Counted from the stretch's first letter, positions 12,080 to 23,514 are shown. The stretch: DNA of 64,000 bases from Cycas panzhihuaensis (GCA_023213395.1 CM041465.1:186193741-186257740); one strand, 5' to 3'. Notes: generated by a model not told the origin, from the sequence alone. Program-made: numbers and translations.

Positions 12080-12100
12080 TTTGGTATCAGAGTAGGTGAT
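12080..12100 (+). other. primer-binding site of D
   Basis: TGGTATCAGAG at 12082 lies two bases after the LTR end. It is complementary to the 3' end of plant initiator Met-tRNA, and is the fifth copy of this motif in the row. Confidence 0.8.
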
Positions 12101-13020
12101 TACTGACCTGTTGAAGTTTTGAAGAAGAGCAACAGGATCTACTGACATTCTACAACTTTTTTTTACAAGCAATATATATTAACTAGATTTGTTTTCTGAA
12201 AACTTTAGCAAGCTTTATATATTATTTCAGTAGATTTTGATTATTATTAAGCTATATTTCTGGTTGAACAAATATTACTGAGATCTATTTTCAGATTTGT
12301 GCAGATTTACACAGGGTTTTCAGCAGCAAGTTATATACATTCAAGTTTTATTCTCATATTCAAGTTATTTTCTCTTTAGATTTACAGATTGACCATATAT
12401 TTTGACAGTTTACAAGTTGTTTGTCTACTTATTTGATATTTTTTGTAGATTTGCAAAAGAGCATCAACTGCATATAAAAGTTATCAAGTTTTCTTTAAAG
12501 ATTTGCAACTTGTTGCTTCAGATCTGTTATTTTTATTATAAATCTACTTATTGTATCAAGTTTTTTCAGTATTTTATGCTACATTTAGTTCAGATCTATA
12601 TTTTTCATCATATTTTCTGACTATATTTTCAAGACTGTTTATCAGATCTACAGTATTTGAGGCATATTCAGCCTTTTGAAGAAGATATACATAAGATCAA
12701 GATGCATCTGATTGCGTATTCAGTTCTTCTGTTCTATTTTTAAATTTACACATATTTTATATATCTGCTCAATATATTCCTTTGAAAAATTTTAAATACA
12801 AATATATAAGAGTTTTTATGATATATTCTCTTCAAAATATTTGAAAAATTTATCACTATTGTGACTCTGTTATATGAGTATATTGCTCCATTAAGTTGTT
12901 TCACTGTTATTATTTGAAGAAATTTATGTAAAATCTCTGTATCCTTTTTCATATACCTGCAACATATTTGAAAATATATCTATAATATTTTCTTGTACAA
13001 ATATATGTTTGTTTTGAAAT
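12101..13020 (+). other. D leader, 5' part
   Basis: Non-coding leader rich in AGATCT, TTTACAGATT and CAGATCTACA motifs. It is homologous, inverted, to C at about 28290-29245 and more loosely to B at about 30900-32190. Similarity to C ends abruptly near 13020, where the foreign segment starts. Confidence 0.7.
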
Positions 13021-13905
13021 ATTCCATCCAACATCGTAAGCCCAACATCCTTCATTCATTTCTTTGGTTATCATTGGTGAAGCAATAAAACCCCAAGAAG
13101 GGTTTGCTTTGTGTGAACCCTATATGCTTTTGCAGTGCATTCTTTGGCAAAAGCTGAAAAGGCTGAGAAAAACCCGTTTGGGTGGAACCCACGCTCTTGA
13201 CTACATCTTCCAAGTACAGGACAATCTGTTTCTAGTGAGTAGCAAGTGAAAGCTTCTTTCTAAGGTTAACATCTTCATCCTCCAAGAGTTTGAGAGCGTA
13301 GCATCCCTGTTTGTATTTTGTGCCCATCCTTTAAACTTACATTATCAAGTTAATTATTTTTGTCATTACTGCTCATTGTTGCAAGACATTTTCCAAGAGC
13401 TGTCCACAAGCACCCTGGACATAGCCCATTGCTCTACCAACTAATCCCCCAGCTGCGTTGATTTGGGGCTATCTTGCTTTCCAACAACTTAATCTCAGGA
13501 CAACCTGCGTCGTATTACGCTCCCTATCATCAGCATTACTACTCTCTGTCACTCTGAAAATTGATTAACTCCTTGTTCAAAATCAATCAAATGCCTCTGA
13601 AGCTCTGCAGAATGCTCCTGCAACTTTCTAACTGCTGCATTACTTTCCTGTAAATTGTTCAGACAATTTTGCATTTTCTTGGATTATTACCTCTAGCTTA
13701 CCATTTTCAACCTCATTTTTTTGTGTCACTGCAGCTGCCTCCAATTTACTGAGGCGCTTCATAAGTTGATCCATTGCTGCATATTGGCCCTCTAAAGCAA
13801 CTTTTCATGCTGCCACTATATCTTCAATATCCTATGTCTTGCCCTCGACATTTTTCTCTGCTTGAGTTAAGGCAACACGAGTCTTCTCCAATTTTGACTT
13901 GGTTT
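13021..13905 (-). pseudogene. foreign segment in D with antisense coiled-coil coding remnant
   Basis: This block is absent from the matching position of C, which has a different insert. On the minus strand, 13905 down to about 13650 reads as a charged heptad-rich sequence: KSKLEKTRVALTQAEKNVEG, then GQYAAMDQLMKRLSKLEAAA, then KLEVIIQENAKLSEQF. It has two stops. This is clearly coiled-coil coding DNA from a host gene, not a retrotransposon domain. Further left, pieces such as GGLVGRAMGYVQGACGQLLE may be a later exon. I cannot name the parent gene. It lies antisense to D. Confidence 0.55.
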
Positions 13906-15187
13906 AATATATATATCGCTAATCCTCCCATTTGGCGCTAATAATAACAGCGTCTACTAGCGTATTCATTACGTTATTGTACATCGGCGCGCAGCCACCG
14001 TGTTAGCTCGGCCTGCGTCTAAGCCTTGTAATCATTCATTATCTCTGCTATTCATTATACAATCAGCAGCGCAGCCAAGGACCTTCCGTCTCTTGCGTCG
14101 TTATTTATTATATATATTACCGTTGGCGCGTTCATTCTGATATTGGTGCGTTGCGTCATTGTTTATTACCTCGCCTGCGTCGCCACTTTATTGTCGGCCT
14201 GCGTCGCTTGGTCTACACGTTCCTTCCGTTTGTATTCATTTATTTGGCTCTGCTATTTCCGTTTTTAATACCTCAGCCTCCGTGCAGGCTCGTCGGCCGT
14301 TCCGCCCTCCGTGCAGTTGCGTTGTTCCTTCCTTTTTTCTCGGTCTACGCATTTGCGTCTTATGTTCCGTGCTTCATCGCGCCCTCATCGGTGCACTATC
14401 ATTTGTGTCTTATATATTCGTTTTTTATTGTACTAACGTTTATTTGTCGCTTCATTATTGTGACTTGTTGCGTTGGTCATTAGACTCGGCATTCATTATC
14501 TGTGCAAGGTTTGCCTCATCTACTAATTGGCTTATTTGACTCGGTCATTATTTAAGGCTTGAGTTATTATTTGTTTTATATATATTGACGCGTTCATTCT
14601 AATGTTTGTCTTGCATCATTATTTATTGCGTCTATTGGCTCAGTTTCGTCTTCATTATTTGCGTCTGCCTGCTGTGATCAGTTTACAGTCTTTTAGCTGG
14701 AATTGCATTATTACAACAATTGCTGTAATCTGAGTCTTTGCATTTACGGGACTGCATTTTGCCTCTTTACGGGACTGTACACTGCCTCTTTACGGGACTA
14801 CATTTTGCCTCTTTACAGGACTGCATTATTGATTCGTTTTGATCGTTACCGGTTGCGTGTAGTTCCGTATCTCTGCGTGTTATCTACGCTGCGTGTTCAT
14901 TGCGTCGTTCTTGAGTTCATTACCCGTTCACGGAACATATTGCCTTATTATTTATTATTAGCGCTTTTCGTAGTGCGTCATTCTTCAATTCTCATAACTA
15001 CTTATTTATTGCTCTTATATGTCATTATATTCGGTCATTGTATATCTATATTTTTGTGCTATTTGGTTTGCATCATTATTTGGCATAGCCGTACACTGTC
15101 TTTGCGTCCCAATCGGATAAGCCATTCGATCATTATTCTATTGAATAATTTTAAATATTTTATCTTTTTAACTCAACGAGTGAGTTC
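13906..15187 (+). other. GC-rich, CpG-rich block in D leader
   Basis: This block is conspicuously richer in GC and CG dinucleotides than its surroundings and contains repeated GCGTC, TTATTTAT and CATTATT words plus a short repeat of CTCTTTACGGGACTG near 14760-14830. It corresponds, inverted, to about 26400-27120 in C. Long open frames in several overlapping phases reflect base composition and do not look like a protein family. Confidence 0.55.
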
Positions 15188-15250
15188 ACCCTCCTAGCAT
15201 CAGAGGTCTTTAGTCTTTGAATGATCTTGGGTTCAATCCCAGCTCAGTCC
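15188..15250 (+). other. tRNA-like Pol III box pair in D
   Basis: Box A-like TAGCATCAGAGG at 15195-15206 and a consensus box B GGTTCAATCCC at 15230-15240 are separated as in a tRNA gene. CTTTGAA between them resembles a tRNA-Gln anticodon loop. The 3' acceptor side lacks a clear 5' partner, so it is a tRNA relic or SINE-like head. The same unit occurs in C at 26264-26327. Confidence 0.5.
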
Positions 15251-16590
15251 ATCTTCAGATCCATTTTTTAAGAAGTTATTTTTAATAATCTAATCTTTTT
15301 AACCTTTATTTTTTTTCAAAATTTTATTTTTCATAGAGTTATTGGCGTTTTTATGGCCATAACTTCTCGCTGGAGTATCAGTTTCAGATGAAACCTATCC
15401 CAATAGATCAAAAATTTTCTGTACACCGATTTCGACTGGTCATATGACCAATTTGGTGCCAATTTGACCCTGTTTTGACCATTTTAACATTAGACTTTCA
15501 AAATTTTAGCTTTTTTCGCATTGTTAATAAAATCATTTTTAGAACTGGCTATCATTTATTACTGGTAAACTATTTTTTACCCAAATCACCTCTATAGTGA
15601 TCTACGTTGTATAGACTTTAATACCCACTTCTTAATTCAAATTTTTAAGTTCATCTTCATTAATATTTTAATCGCTAAAATAAGGAATTTAGTTGTTTTT
15701 GCCTGTTTCCTAAGATTCTACATAAAAATACCTGTTACCTTTTTCACTATAACTTTCTTATTTTTTATCAGATTTCAATTCCGTCAGCTTCGTTGGGAAT
15801 CTGACTCATTTCTCTTCATTTTGACATATTTTTTAATATATTTTGACACATTTTTCCTATCTTTCAAATCAGTCAAAGTTGATGTATCTTATTACCTCAA
15901 ATCTACTGTTTTTTATACATTTTTTAATATATTTTTCAAAAATTTTCAATTGAAAGAATATTGATTACTTCATAAATAATATTTGATCCTTTGTTCAACT
16001 TTTCTAAAGGTTAATTAGTAATTTTATGTAATTTTGACTACCTTGCTCCTAATAGGCCCCATAAAGAGGTCCATACCTTTGCGTCTTTCAAATTGTGATT
16101 TATTAGTACCTATTTTCAAAACCGTTAATTTCATTAGATTCACACCTTATTAATCTACATATTGGTAGAATCTTAAGTTATTCTGACATTATTCAGTATA
16201 GTTTTCAAGCTGTTAAAGTGGAGCATACAAGTACATCCTAATAAGCTTGTCCTTTTTCAAAATTTTTAAGAAAATTCTAGTTTATATCTCATTGTTTACT
16301 CAAGATTTCTGCTTGATCTTTCTATAAGCATTTTAAGTTGTTTTTGAACTAGAATTTGTTCATAAGACAATATATATCTTTCTCAAAGAAAAGTTATTTT
16401 TATACAAAAAGGGAAAGCATTTTTTCTACATTGAAGATTTACATTTACTCATTTGAGAAATTGGTATTTTTGAAAACTCTTTATATTTCATTCTTAAAAA
16501 TTTATTTCAAGTTTTGCATAAGTGAAAAAGATTTTTTAAGTTTGATTTCAAACATATCATTATTTCTTTATTGATTACATTGCTTTCAAA
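15251..16590 (+). other. D leader, 3' part
   Basis: AT-rich non-coding leader before gag. It contains degenerate copies of a box of the form CATAACTT...TATCAG.TT (at about 15357 and 15757), shared with B, C and G. It is homologous to C at 24961-26260 (inverted). Confidence 0.65.
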
Positions 16591-17321
16591 ATGACACAAT
16601 TCCCCATTTTTTATGGCCATAACTTTTCACTATGGTATGACACCATGCAAACTTACTTTATTGAACATGATCTTTTAAAGTATTTATAACATGAATGTGA
16701 CCTTAGCATTAAAGAAAATTTTAGAAAAGATAATGAAGTATTAGGTTTATTATTTTGCACTATGAATGATGATGTATTTTCACTAGTTTCTAAATTAACA
16801 ACATCTAAGTCTGTTTGGGATTTATTGATTTCCATTTATGGGGGAGATACCCCCAATATATTTGATGAAATTTTTGATGAGCATGTGAGGCGGATGTGAG
16901 CAGATAGATCATGACGACAACAACCATGAGGATTCAGATCAAATGTAGGACCACCTTGTTGCACAAGGATTTGATCCTCCATTTGAGGGGGAGCATGAAG
17001 ACGAATCTTATGACATAACGAAGAATGAACCTAATGATATGACAACTGTTCAAAGCATAAAGATTACAAAAGTTCAAGTTTAAAGCCTTCCTAATGTTCC
17101 AGTTGACAAAGTCCAAATTACAACTATTCATCTACATTTACATCAAGTTTCATCTACCTATAGTATTCCTACATCATTTTATGATAAAGAGATATATGTG
17201 ACTATAAGGGTGAGAAGAGTTGATAAAGATCAAGCTCATAATTTTAAAGTTTTCTTCAAGTACCAATTCCACATGTTCAAGGAAAAGATACAAGTGTTCG
17301 TGCTGACATTAATGGGGAGAA
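16591..17321 (+). pseudogene. gag-like gene of D, broken
   Basis: It starts at ATG 16591 with MTQFPIFYGHNFSLWYDTMQ, the same N-terminus as the intact C gene. It resembles the copia gag N-terminal region (F-D-G-x-N-x-x-x-W pattern, then SVWDLLISIYGG, a UBN2-type motif). A stop lies at about 16687, a frameshift near 16893, and more stops follow. The C-terminal part (YVTIRVRRVDKDQ near 17190) stays closely similar to C and runs into the 3' LTR. The polypurine tract is about 17309-17321. Confidence 0.85.
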
Positions 17322-17807
17322 TGTTGGAGTGTAATGTCATCACTCAACTCCCTCTTACCTACCAGGCTTGTGCACCTCAATTTAGACATGTGATGCTCAA
17401 CATGTCAAGGTAAGTTAAGGTAAGTTGAGTTAGTTTCATTTGAGTTAAGTGAATATTATTTTATTGTTATTTTAAATTCAGGGGTTGAGGAGTTTCCCTT
17501 CTCCCCCAAAACTATAAATGTTAAGGGGTGTACAACCCTGGTGTCTTTAGACACCACCTACCTTTGAGGAGATTTGTAATGCTCATTTCTACTACAATGG
17601 ATTGAACAATAAAGCTTTCATGTTCTTATGCTATTATGATGGTAATACATTGATGTATTGATGCAATATTGGTTTATGGTTATTTGATATATGTTCTGAC
17701 CTGTTCTCCTGTTAGTTTATATTCCTTCATTTGGTATCAGAGCATAGTCCTGCAAATATTATTTCCTTCATTTGGTATCAGAGCATAGTCTAGCTATATA
17801 TTTTCCA
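17322..17807 (+). repeat. 3' LTR of D
   Basis: 486 bp, TGTTGGAGTG...TATTTTCCA. It holds only two primer-binding-site-like units (17732 and 17773), where the 5' LTR has four, a difference of one 81 bp dimer. The last three bases expected (TCA) are missing at the junction with the next LTR. Confidence 0.85.
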
Positions 17808-18191
17808 AATGAGAATAACAAGGTCTAAATATATGTGTCCTGATTCAATTATAATAATTATAATATTGATAAATAATCAATAAATCAAGAAAATAAGTAA
17901 GACATATGATTATGCAATGGTACATGTGAATTCACCATATTATAGGCTCTCTCTCGAGCAGAACTTCACATTAATCAGAATCCAATATCTAAAGTACAAA
18001 GATGCGGGGCAATATTTATAGCCATCCGCCAAGATTACAATATAATAGGATAGGCCGGCTTAACGGCATCAGAGGTGGACCTGACCTAACTATCTAATAT
18101 GATTAAATTATATCAAGGGTCTATTAATATATTATAAACATGAATTTATATAAATGAGAAGAAATGGAGGAGGTATTACAAAGTTTTAACA
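17808..18191 (-). repeat. extra (third) LTR of element A
   Basis: 384 bp, almost identical to 11067-11448, followed by the same 61 bp of internal sequence and then the rest of A. With D between them, the two copies form a duplicated flank around D. Confidence 0.87.
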
Positions 18192-20790
18192 CCCTCCCTT
18201 AATAGCAACTTTATTTCTTCAGATGCCAAGGTCAAATCTAAACCGTTCAAACTTTGGTTTATTAAGTGCTTTAGTGAAGATGTTTGCAACCTAGTCCTCA
18301 GTAGGACGATAGACAAGTTCAACTTCTCCATTTTAGACTTGCTCATGGATGATGTGATGATGGATCTCAATATGCTTGGTTCTAACATGGAATACAAGAT
18401 TCTTCATCATCTTTAATATACTTTGATTGTCATAGTACAGGATGGTTGGTGAAGTCTGCTAAAGTCCAAGCTCAATGAGAATCCTTTAGAGCCAACTCAA
18501 CTCGGTTATAGCATGGACAACTACTTTATATTCTACTTTAGTGGAGGAAAGGGCAATAATAGATTACTTTTTATAGCTCCATGATATTACATCTGAGTTC
18601 ATATCAAAATAATAGCATAAAGTTGAATGGCATGTATCCTAGTAACTGGCTTAATTAGCATTTGTATGTCCCTTTAGAATATGTGATTCAGTCTTATTAT
18701 ACTCAAGGATAAATTGATGAGTGTCACAAATATATTTAAGTATCCTAGTGGCTTCTTTCTAATGAGATGCTTTGGGCTATGACATATACCTGGAGCAGAT
18801 CCCTACTACATATGAGATGTCTGGGAGAGTGTGAGTGAGATATATGAGACTCCCAACTAACTACTGCTACAAAGTGGGATCAAAATATTTTCCTTATTCA
18901 TCTAGGTTTAACTTAGTTCCTGTCTCTATAGGAATTGGTGCAGGGTTGTATTCAGTCATCCCGAATCTTTCTAAGAGTTCATTAGTATACTTGGTTTGAG
19001 TCAGGAGGATGTGTCCTGGTTCTCAGCAACCTTCAATTCTAAGGAAGTAATGAAGCAAGACAAGGTCAGTCATCTCAAAATTGCTCTTTAACTCTGATTA
19101 GAGCCAAGAAATTCCATCTATATCATTACCAATGATAGCAAAGATCATTTACATAAAGTACAATGATGGTGATCAAATTATCTTTAACCCAAATATAGAG
19201 ATTAGGGTCAGAGGGTGAACGATTAAATATATGCTGAGTGAGAAATATATCTATCTTTGTGTACCAAGGATGTGGTGCCTACTTGAGTCCATAAAGGGCT
19301 TTCTTGAGTATGCAAACTAAGTGTTCTTATCTTAGAACATCATATCCTGGGGGTCATTTCAAGAAAACCTCTTCTTTGAGCTCTCCCTTGAGGAAAACAC
19401 TCTTCATATCCATTTGGTAGATAGGCCATCTAAATTAGGCTACTAGGGACATAACCAAACAGAATGTGGTCATGTTAGCTACCGGTATAAAGGTCTCATC
19501 ATAGTCAATCCCCTCTTATTGTTTAAAACCTCTTGCAATAAGGTGAGCTTTGTGATACTCTACGGTACCATCTACATGAAACTTTATCTTGTATAACCAT
19601 CTATAGTCAATTACTTTATTCCCAAGTAGTAATTCAATTAGCTCTTAAGTGCCATTTTTTAAGATAGAATTCATCTCTTCATCCATAACTACTTTCCATG
19701 TTTGGTCATTGACTGCCTCCTCAAATATGGAAGGCTCAGGAGTTTTAAGGACATGTACCATGAGGGCAAAATTTACAAAGTGTCTCATCTTGGAAGGCCT
19801 CTTTGCAACTGTGGGAGGAGGAGGAGCATCTTTTAAAAGATGTTGTACCCACTTAGGAGGTGGTTGAAAGTTGGTGGCTTCCACTTGAAGGTTATCAATT
19901 AAAATGGGAGGCAAAGTTGCACTTGCTTAAGTAGATGACAAAGAAGTTGTTGGAACTGATGATGGACTAGGATTGTAGGAGTAAGCTGGTATAATTGGCT
20001 CTAAAGTTTATTCAAGGGTCACTTATGTCGTACCAACTTCATCTTCTACTATAATTTGATGTGGAGGAGGTGCCAAGGAAGATGCACTTAAGGCTCTTGT
20101 CATCAAGTTTCCTCCTATTATCCTTTGGGACATGTTTGTATGCCGTGCATCCAAAGATCTTTAAGTGAGCTACAAATGGTTTCTGTGGGACTTATGTTAG
20201 TTAGGTAAGCAACCATGACAATAGCATCAGCCCAAAATCTAGTGGTAAGGTTGGTCACACTAAGCATGGCTTTTTCTTTATTGATTAAAGTTTGATTTAT
20301 CCTTTCAGCTACACCATTTTGTTGAGGTGTGTGAAGAGTAGAAAATTGATGTTAGATGCCATGTTCTCTAAAAAAGTTATTAAACTGATTTAAAATATAC
20401 TCACCACCATTATTGGATCTAAGGGTCTTAATTCTTGTCCCACTTTCATTTTTAATAACTTTAAACTCTTTGAATTTGTCTAGGTCTTGATATTTATTTC
20501 TCAAGAAGTAGAACCATACTTTCCTTGAGAAGTCATCTATGAAAGTAATGAAATACCAACTACCATTGATTGATTAGGTGGACATAGGCCCACAAATATC
20601 AGAATACACTAACTCTAATGGTTGTGAAGCTCTCTAAGCATTCTTGGAAGGGAATTTTTCTCTTTACTGCTTTTTCTTTAGGCATGTCTCACATATGCTT
20701 TGATATTTTTTGATTTTGGGTAGGTCATATACCATTTTGAGCTTAGACATGAGATTCAAGATTTGCATATTTAAATGACCTAAGCGTTGA
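18192..20790 (-). pseudogene. element A pol: RNase H, RT, linker, integrase core
   Basis: Read leftward from 20790, the protein gives a GAG-pre-integrase motif (HQRLGHLNMQILNLMSKLK), the integrase core ([15 protein letters not shown] near 20560; NNGGEYILNQF near 20400; TPQQNGVAERINQT near 20310), a long linker, and the RT. The RT motif is LYVNDL near 19160, with the first catalytic Asp changed to Asn. RNase H ends near 18200 with PTEDQVANIFTKALN-like sequence. The polypurine tract complement is at 18192-18200. Stops and frameshifts are scattered through RT and RNase H. Element B interrupts the integrase N-terminus at TSD TGCCA. Confidence 0.9.
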
Positions 20791-20795
20791 TGCCA

Positions 20796-21229
20796 TGAAG
20801 GAAAAATAATGATGGTAAACTAAGCTCTGATACCAAATGAAGGAAATAAAATACATGGAGAACAGGGCAGAATATAAAAAAATATCATCACATATACAAA
20901 ACCATTGTAGCATAAATAAGAATCATTGTATTCAATCCATTGTAGCGAAGAGAGTAATATAAAAGTCCACAATGAAGGTAGTGTCTAAAGACACCAGGGT
21001 TACACACCCTTCAAATTATATAATTTAGGGGAGGAGGGAAATTCCTCAATCTCTAAAATTTAAATAACAATAAAATAATTATAACTTAAATAAAATTAAC
21101 TTAAATTAACATAAACTTACCTTAAACTTACCTACACATGTTGAGCACCCACATGTATAAATTGATGAAGATAAGGTGTGCACTCCTGGTTGGAAGGTGG
21201 GAGTGAGGTAATGACTATTAACCCCAACA
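20796..21229 (-). repeat. 3' LTR of B, carrying one extra primer-binding-site copy
   Basis: It runs TGAAGGAAAAA ... AACCCCAACA on the plus strand. GCTCTGATACCA at 20824-20835 is an internal copy of the primer-binding site, followed by a second TGAAGGAAA. The 5' LTR at 32209 lacks this insertion (434 versus 398 bp). Confidence 0.85.
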
Positions 21230-21239
21230 CTCTTCCCCT

Positions 21240-21957
21240 TAATGGTTATCACGAATAATGTCTTCTCTTTAAACTTATAAAATTTGTACTTGAAAAAAAC
21301 TTTAAAATTCTATCTCTTAACTTGATCTTTATCAACTCTTTTTATCCTTTTAGCAACATATGTCCTTGTATCATAAAGTGGTGCAAAAAATCTATAAGTG
21401 AATGTAGCTTGATTTGAATATGTATGTATAGTTGTAACTCTGACTTTGTTAATTAGAACATTAAGGAAACTTTGAACTTGAACCTTAGCGTTTGTATTAT
21501 GAACAACTGTCAAATCTTCATAACTCCCATCTATCATATTAAAAAATTCATTCTTTCCCTCAAATAGAGGATCTGATTCTTGTGTAACAAGATGATCATG
21601 CATTTGATTGGAATCTTCCTTGGTCTTTTTATTAGAATCCACTTGTTCTGGTACCTGTATCATATACTCAACAAAATCAACATCAAATACATTAAGGGTA
21701 TCTCCCTCATAAGTAGAAATCAAAACATCCCATACAGATTTAGACGTGTTAATTTACAAACTTTAGAAAATATATTATCATCAATAGTACAAAATAATAT
21801 CCCTAAGACTTCATTATCCTTTCTAAAACTTTCTTTAATACTAAGATCATAGTCATCCTATAAATATTTCTAAAGATCATGCGTAATAAAATAGTTTTTT
21901 ATAATCTTATACCATAGGAAAAAATTGTGGCCATCAAATGTAAGAAATTGTACTTGA
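21240..21957 (-). pseudogene. gag-like gene of B, broken
   Basis: The minus strand near 21957 reads VQFLTFDGHNFFLWYKIIKN, matching the C gag N-terminus. It continues as DLSIKESFRKDNEVLG and the C-terminal part seen in C and D (KVQVQSFLNVLINKVRVTTI, then YVAKRIKRVDKDQ), including a 137-codon open stretch at 21310-21723. There are stops and a frameshift near 21730. The complement of the polypurine tract, TCTTCCCCTTAATGG, lies at 21231-21245. Confidence 0.82.
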
Positions 21958-23452
21958 TTAAGATTAGTTTTCATTTGATAAAAAAATTTTAGTACATAAA
22001 AAATATACTTTTACTAAGTCAAAAAACTTAATAAATCAACAAATATGACAAGCTTATAAGATATAATTTCAGATAAAATTTAAAATATGATGAATATATA
22101 AGCAAATTTGAAGTGTGAAAAATATCCTCTTAAATATACAAATTTAAAAGAAACTTTGAAAATAAAAAATAAAATATCAAAATAAGGTAATATTAGTGTA
22201 TCTTAAATACTCAAGTTTAGTAGCTTCAAAGCTATACTAAATGATGTCAAAATAATATAAAACTTTATCAGTATAAAGATTAACAAAAAAACTATTCAAT
22301 GGAATTGACCATTTTGAAAACGAGTTCCTACAAATCAAGATTTGAATGAACAAAATGTATAGACCTCTTTTTAAGGCATAATAAGAGTAGGGAGCTTAAA
22401 ATAGTATAAAAATGCTAATAAAATTTTATATAATATTGTAAAATAATCAAATATATCTTAGAGATCTGTTTAATATATTTTCAATTGAAAATTTTGATAA
22501 ATACTATATACAAAATATGTAATAATGGCATGTTAGAGGCTACTAAGTACCTCTAGTTTAACACTTTTGAAAACCAACAAAAACACTTCAAAACTTATAA
22601 AAAAAAATAGTGTTAGTTTGAAGAGGAATGAGTCAACTTCCTAACAAAACTAACATAACTAAATTTTGATACAGAACAGAAAAGTTATAGTGAAAATAAC
22701 AATAAGTACTTTTATGGTAAACTGTGTAAAAAGTGCTAAAAAATACTAAAGTGTCATATTTAGCGATTAAAATAATGATTAAAATAAGTCTTAAAAAATA
22801 AAATAAATAGATGGTAATGAAGTTTGTTGATAGTAGATGACTTTAGAATAGATCCAGGCAGAAAATAATCTCCCAGTGATAAGATATAATCTGTTAACAA
22901 AAAGATTTTGTAAAAGAGTTTAAAAAGGCTCAAAAAGTTATTGATTGACTGAAAATGGGTCAAATAAGCTCTGAATGGGTCATATGACTAGTCAAAATCA
23001 ATCTATAGAAACTTTTAGACACAATGGGATAGGTTTCGTCAGAAACTGATGACCCAGTGAAACGTTACGGTAAAAAAATATTAGTTACCCTATGTGAATT
23101 GAAAAATTAAAAAAATTAAAAACAAAAAACTTTATAATCTTTAAGTTGGCCCCTTACATGATGGTTAATAGTCACGTGAAGAAAGAATGTGACTAGGGGG
23201 TTAAAGTTGAGGGGGCTTATGTCCTTAAAAACCCCAAATTTAAAGACTTATATAATATGATTAAATTTTTTTAAAAACTTTATAAAAACAATATAAAAGT
23301 TAAAAATATTTAGAAATAAAAATCGAAGGGCACACTATCGCTGCGTAGCCGCTACCCACTGAGATTGCACAGATCTACACATAGTGAAAACATATATCAA
23401 ATCGCTACAATCGATTATCAAATCGATGAGAAGCAGGGCGCACTTATTACGT

Positions 23453-23456
<4 letters not shown>
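21958..23456 (-). other. B leader (left part)
   Basis: AT-rich, no coding. It contains the 40 bp box at 23031-23070 that is shared with C, D and G, plus several looser copies. The last 120 bases become GC-richer (CGCTGCGTAGCCGCTACCC near 23339). Confidence 0.6.

Positions 23457-23514
<58 letters not shown>
23457..23514. repeat. (AT)n microsatellite
   Basis: About 29 uninterrupted AT dinucleotides followed by AACAAAAAAAAAGG. It produces an artefactual Ile-Tyr open frame. Confidence 0.97.

Larger units (their letters stand above)
11510..17807 (+). mobile_element. gag-only LTR retrotransposon D (same family as B and C)
   Basis: The element has a 5' LTR 11510-12079, a Met-tRNA primer-binding site at 12082-12093, a long leader carrying foreign sequence, a single gag-like gene at 16591-17321, a polypurine tract and a 3' LTR 17322-17807. 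No protease, RT or integrase is present, so mobility would need enzymes in trans from a copia element. The 3' LTR lacks the final TCA of the 5' LTR and abuts an extra LTR of A without a matching TSD, which indicates rearrangement at the right edge. Confidence 0.85.

Noticed and set aside
11920-12093. CRISPR-like regularly spaced repeats
   Set aside because: The repeats are 12-base primer-binding-site motifs inside an LTR; the spacers are themselves repeated, and the genome is eukaryotic.
14151-15197. Three long overlapping plus-strand open frames
   Set aside because: They overlap in different phases in the GC-rich leader block of D, show no family motif, and the matching C block has frames on the opposite strand; a composition effect.
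15188-15250. Functional tRNA gene
   Set aside because: Box A and box B are present but the acceptor stem has no convincing 5' partner and the anticodon arm is weak.
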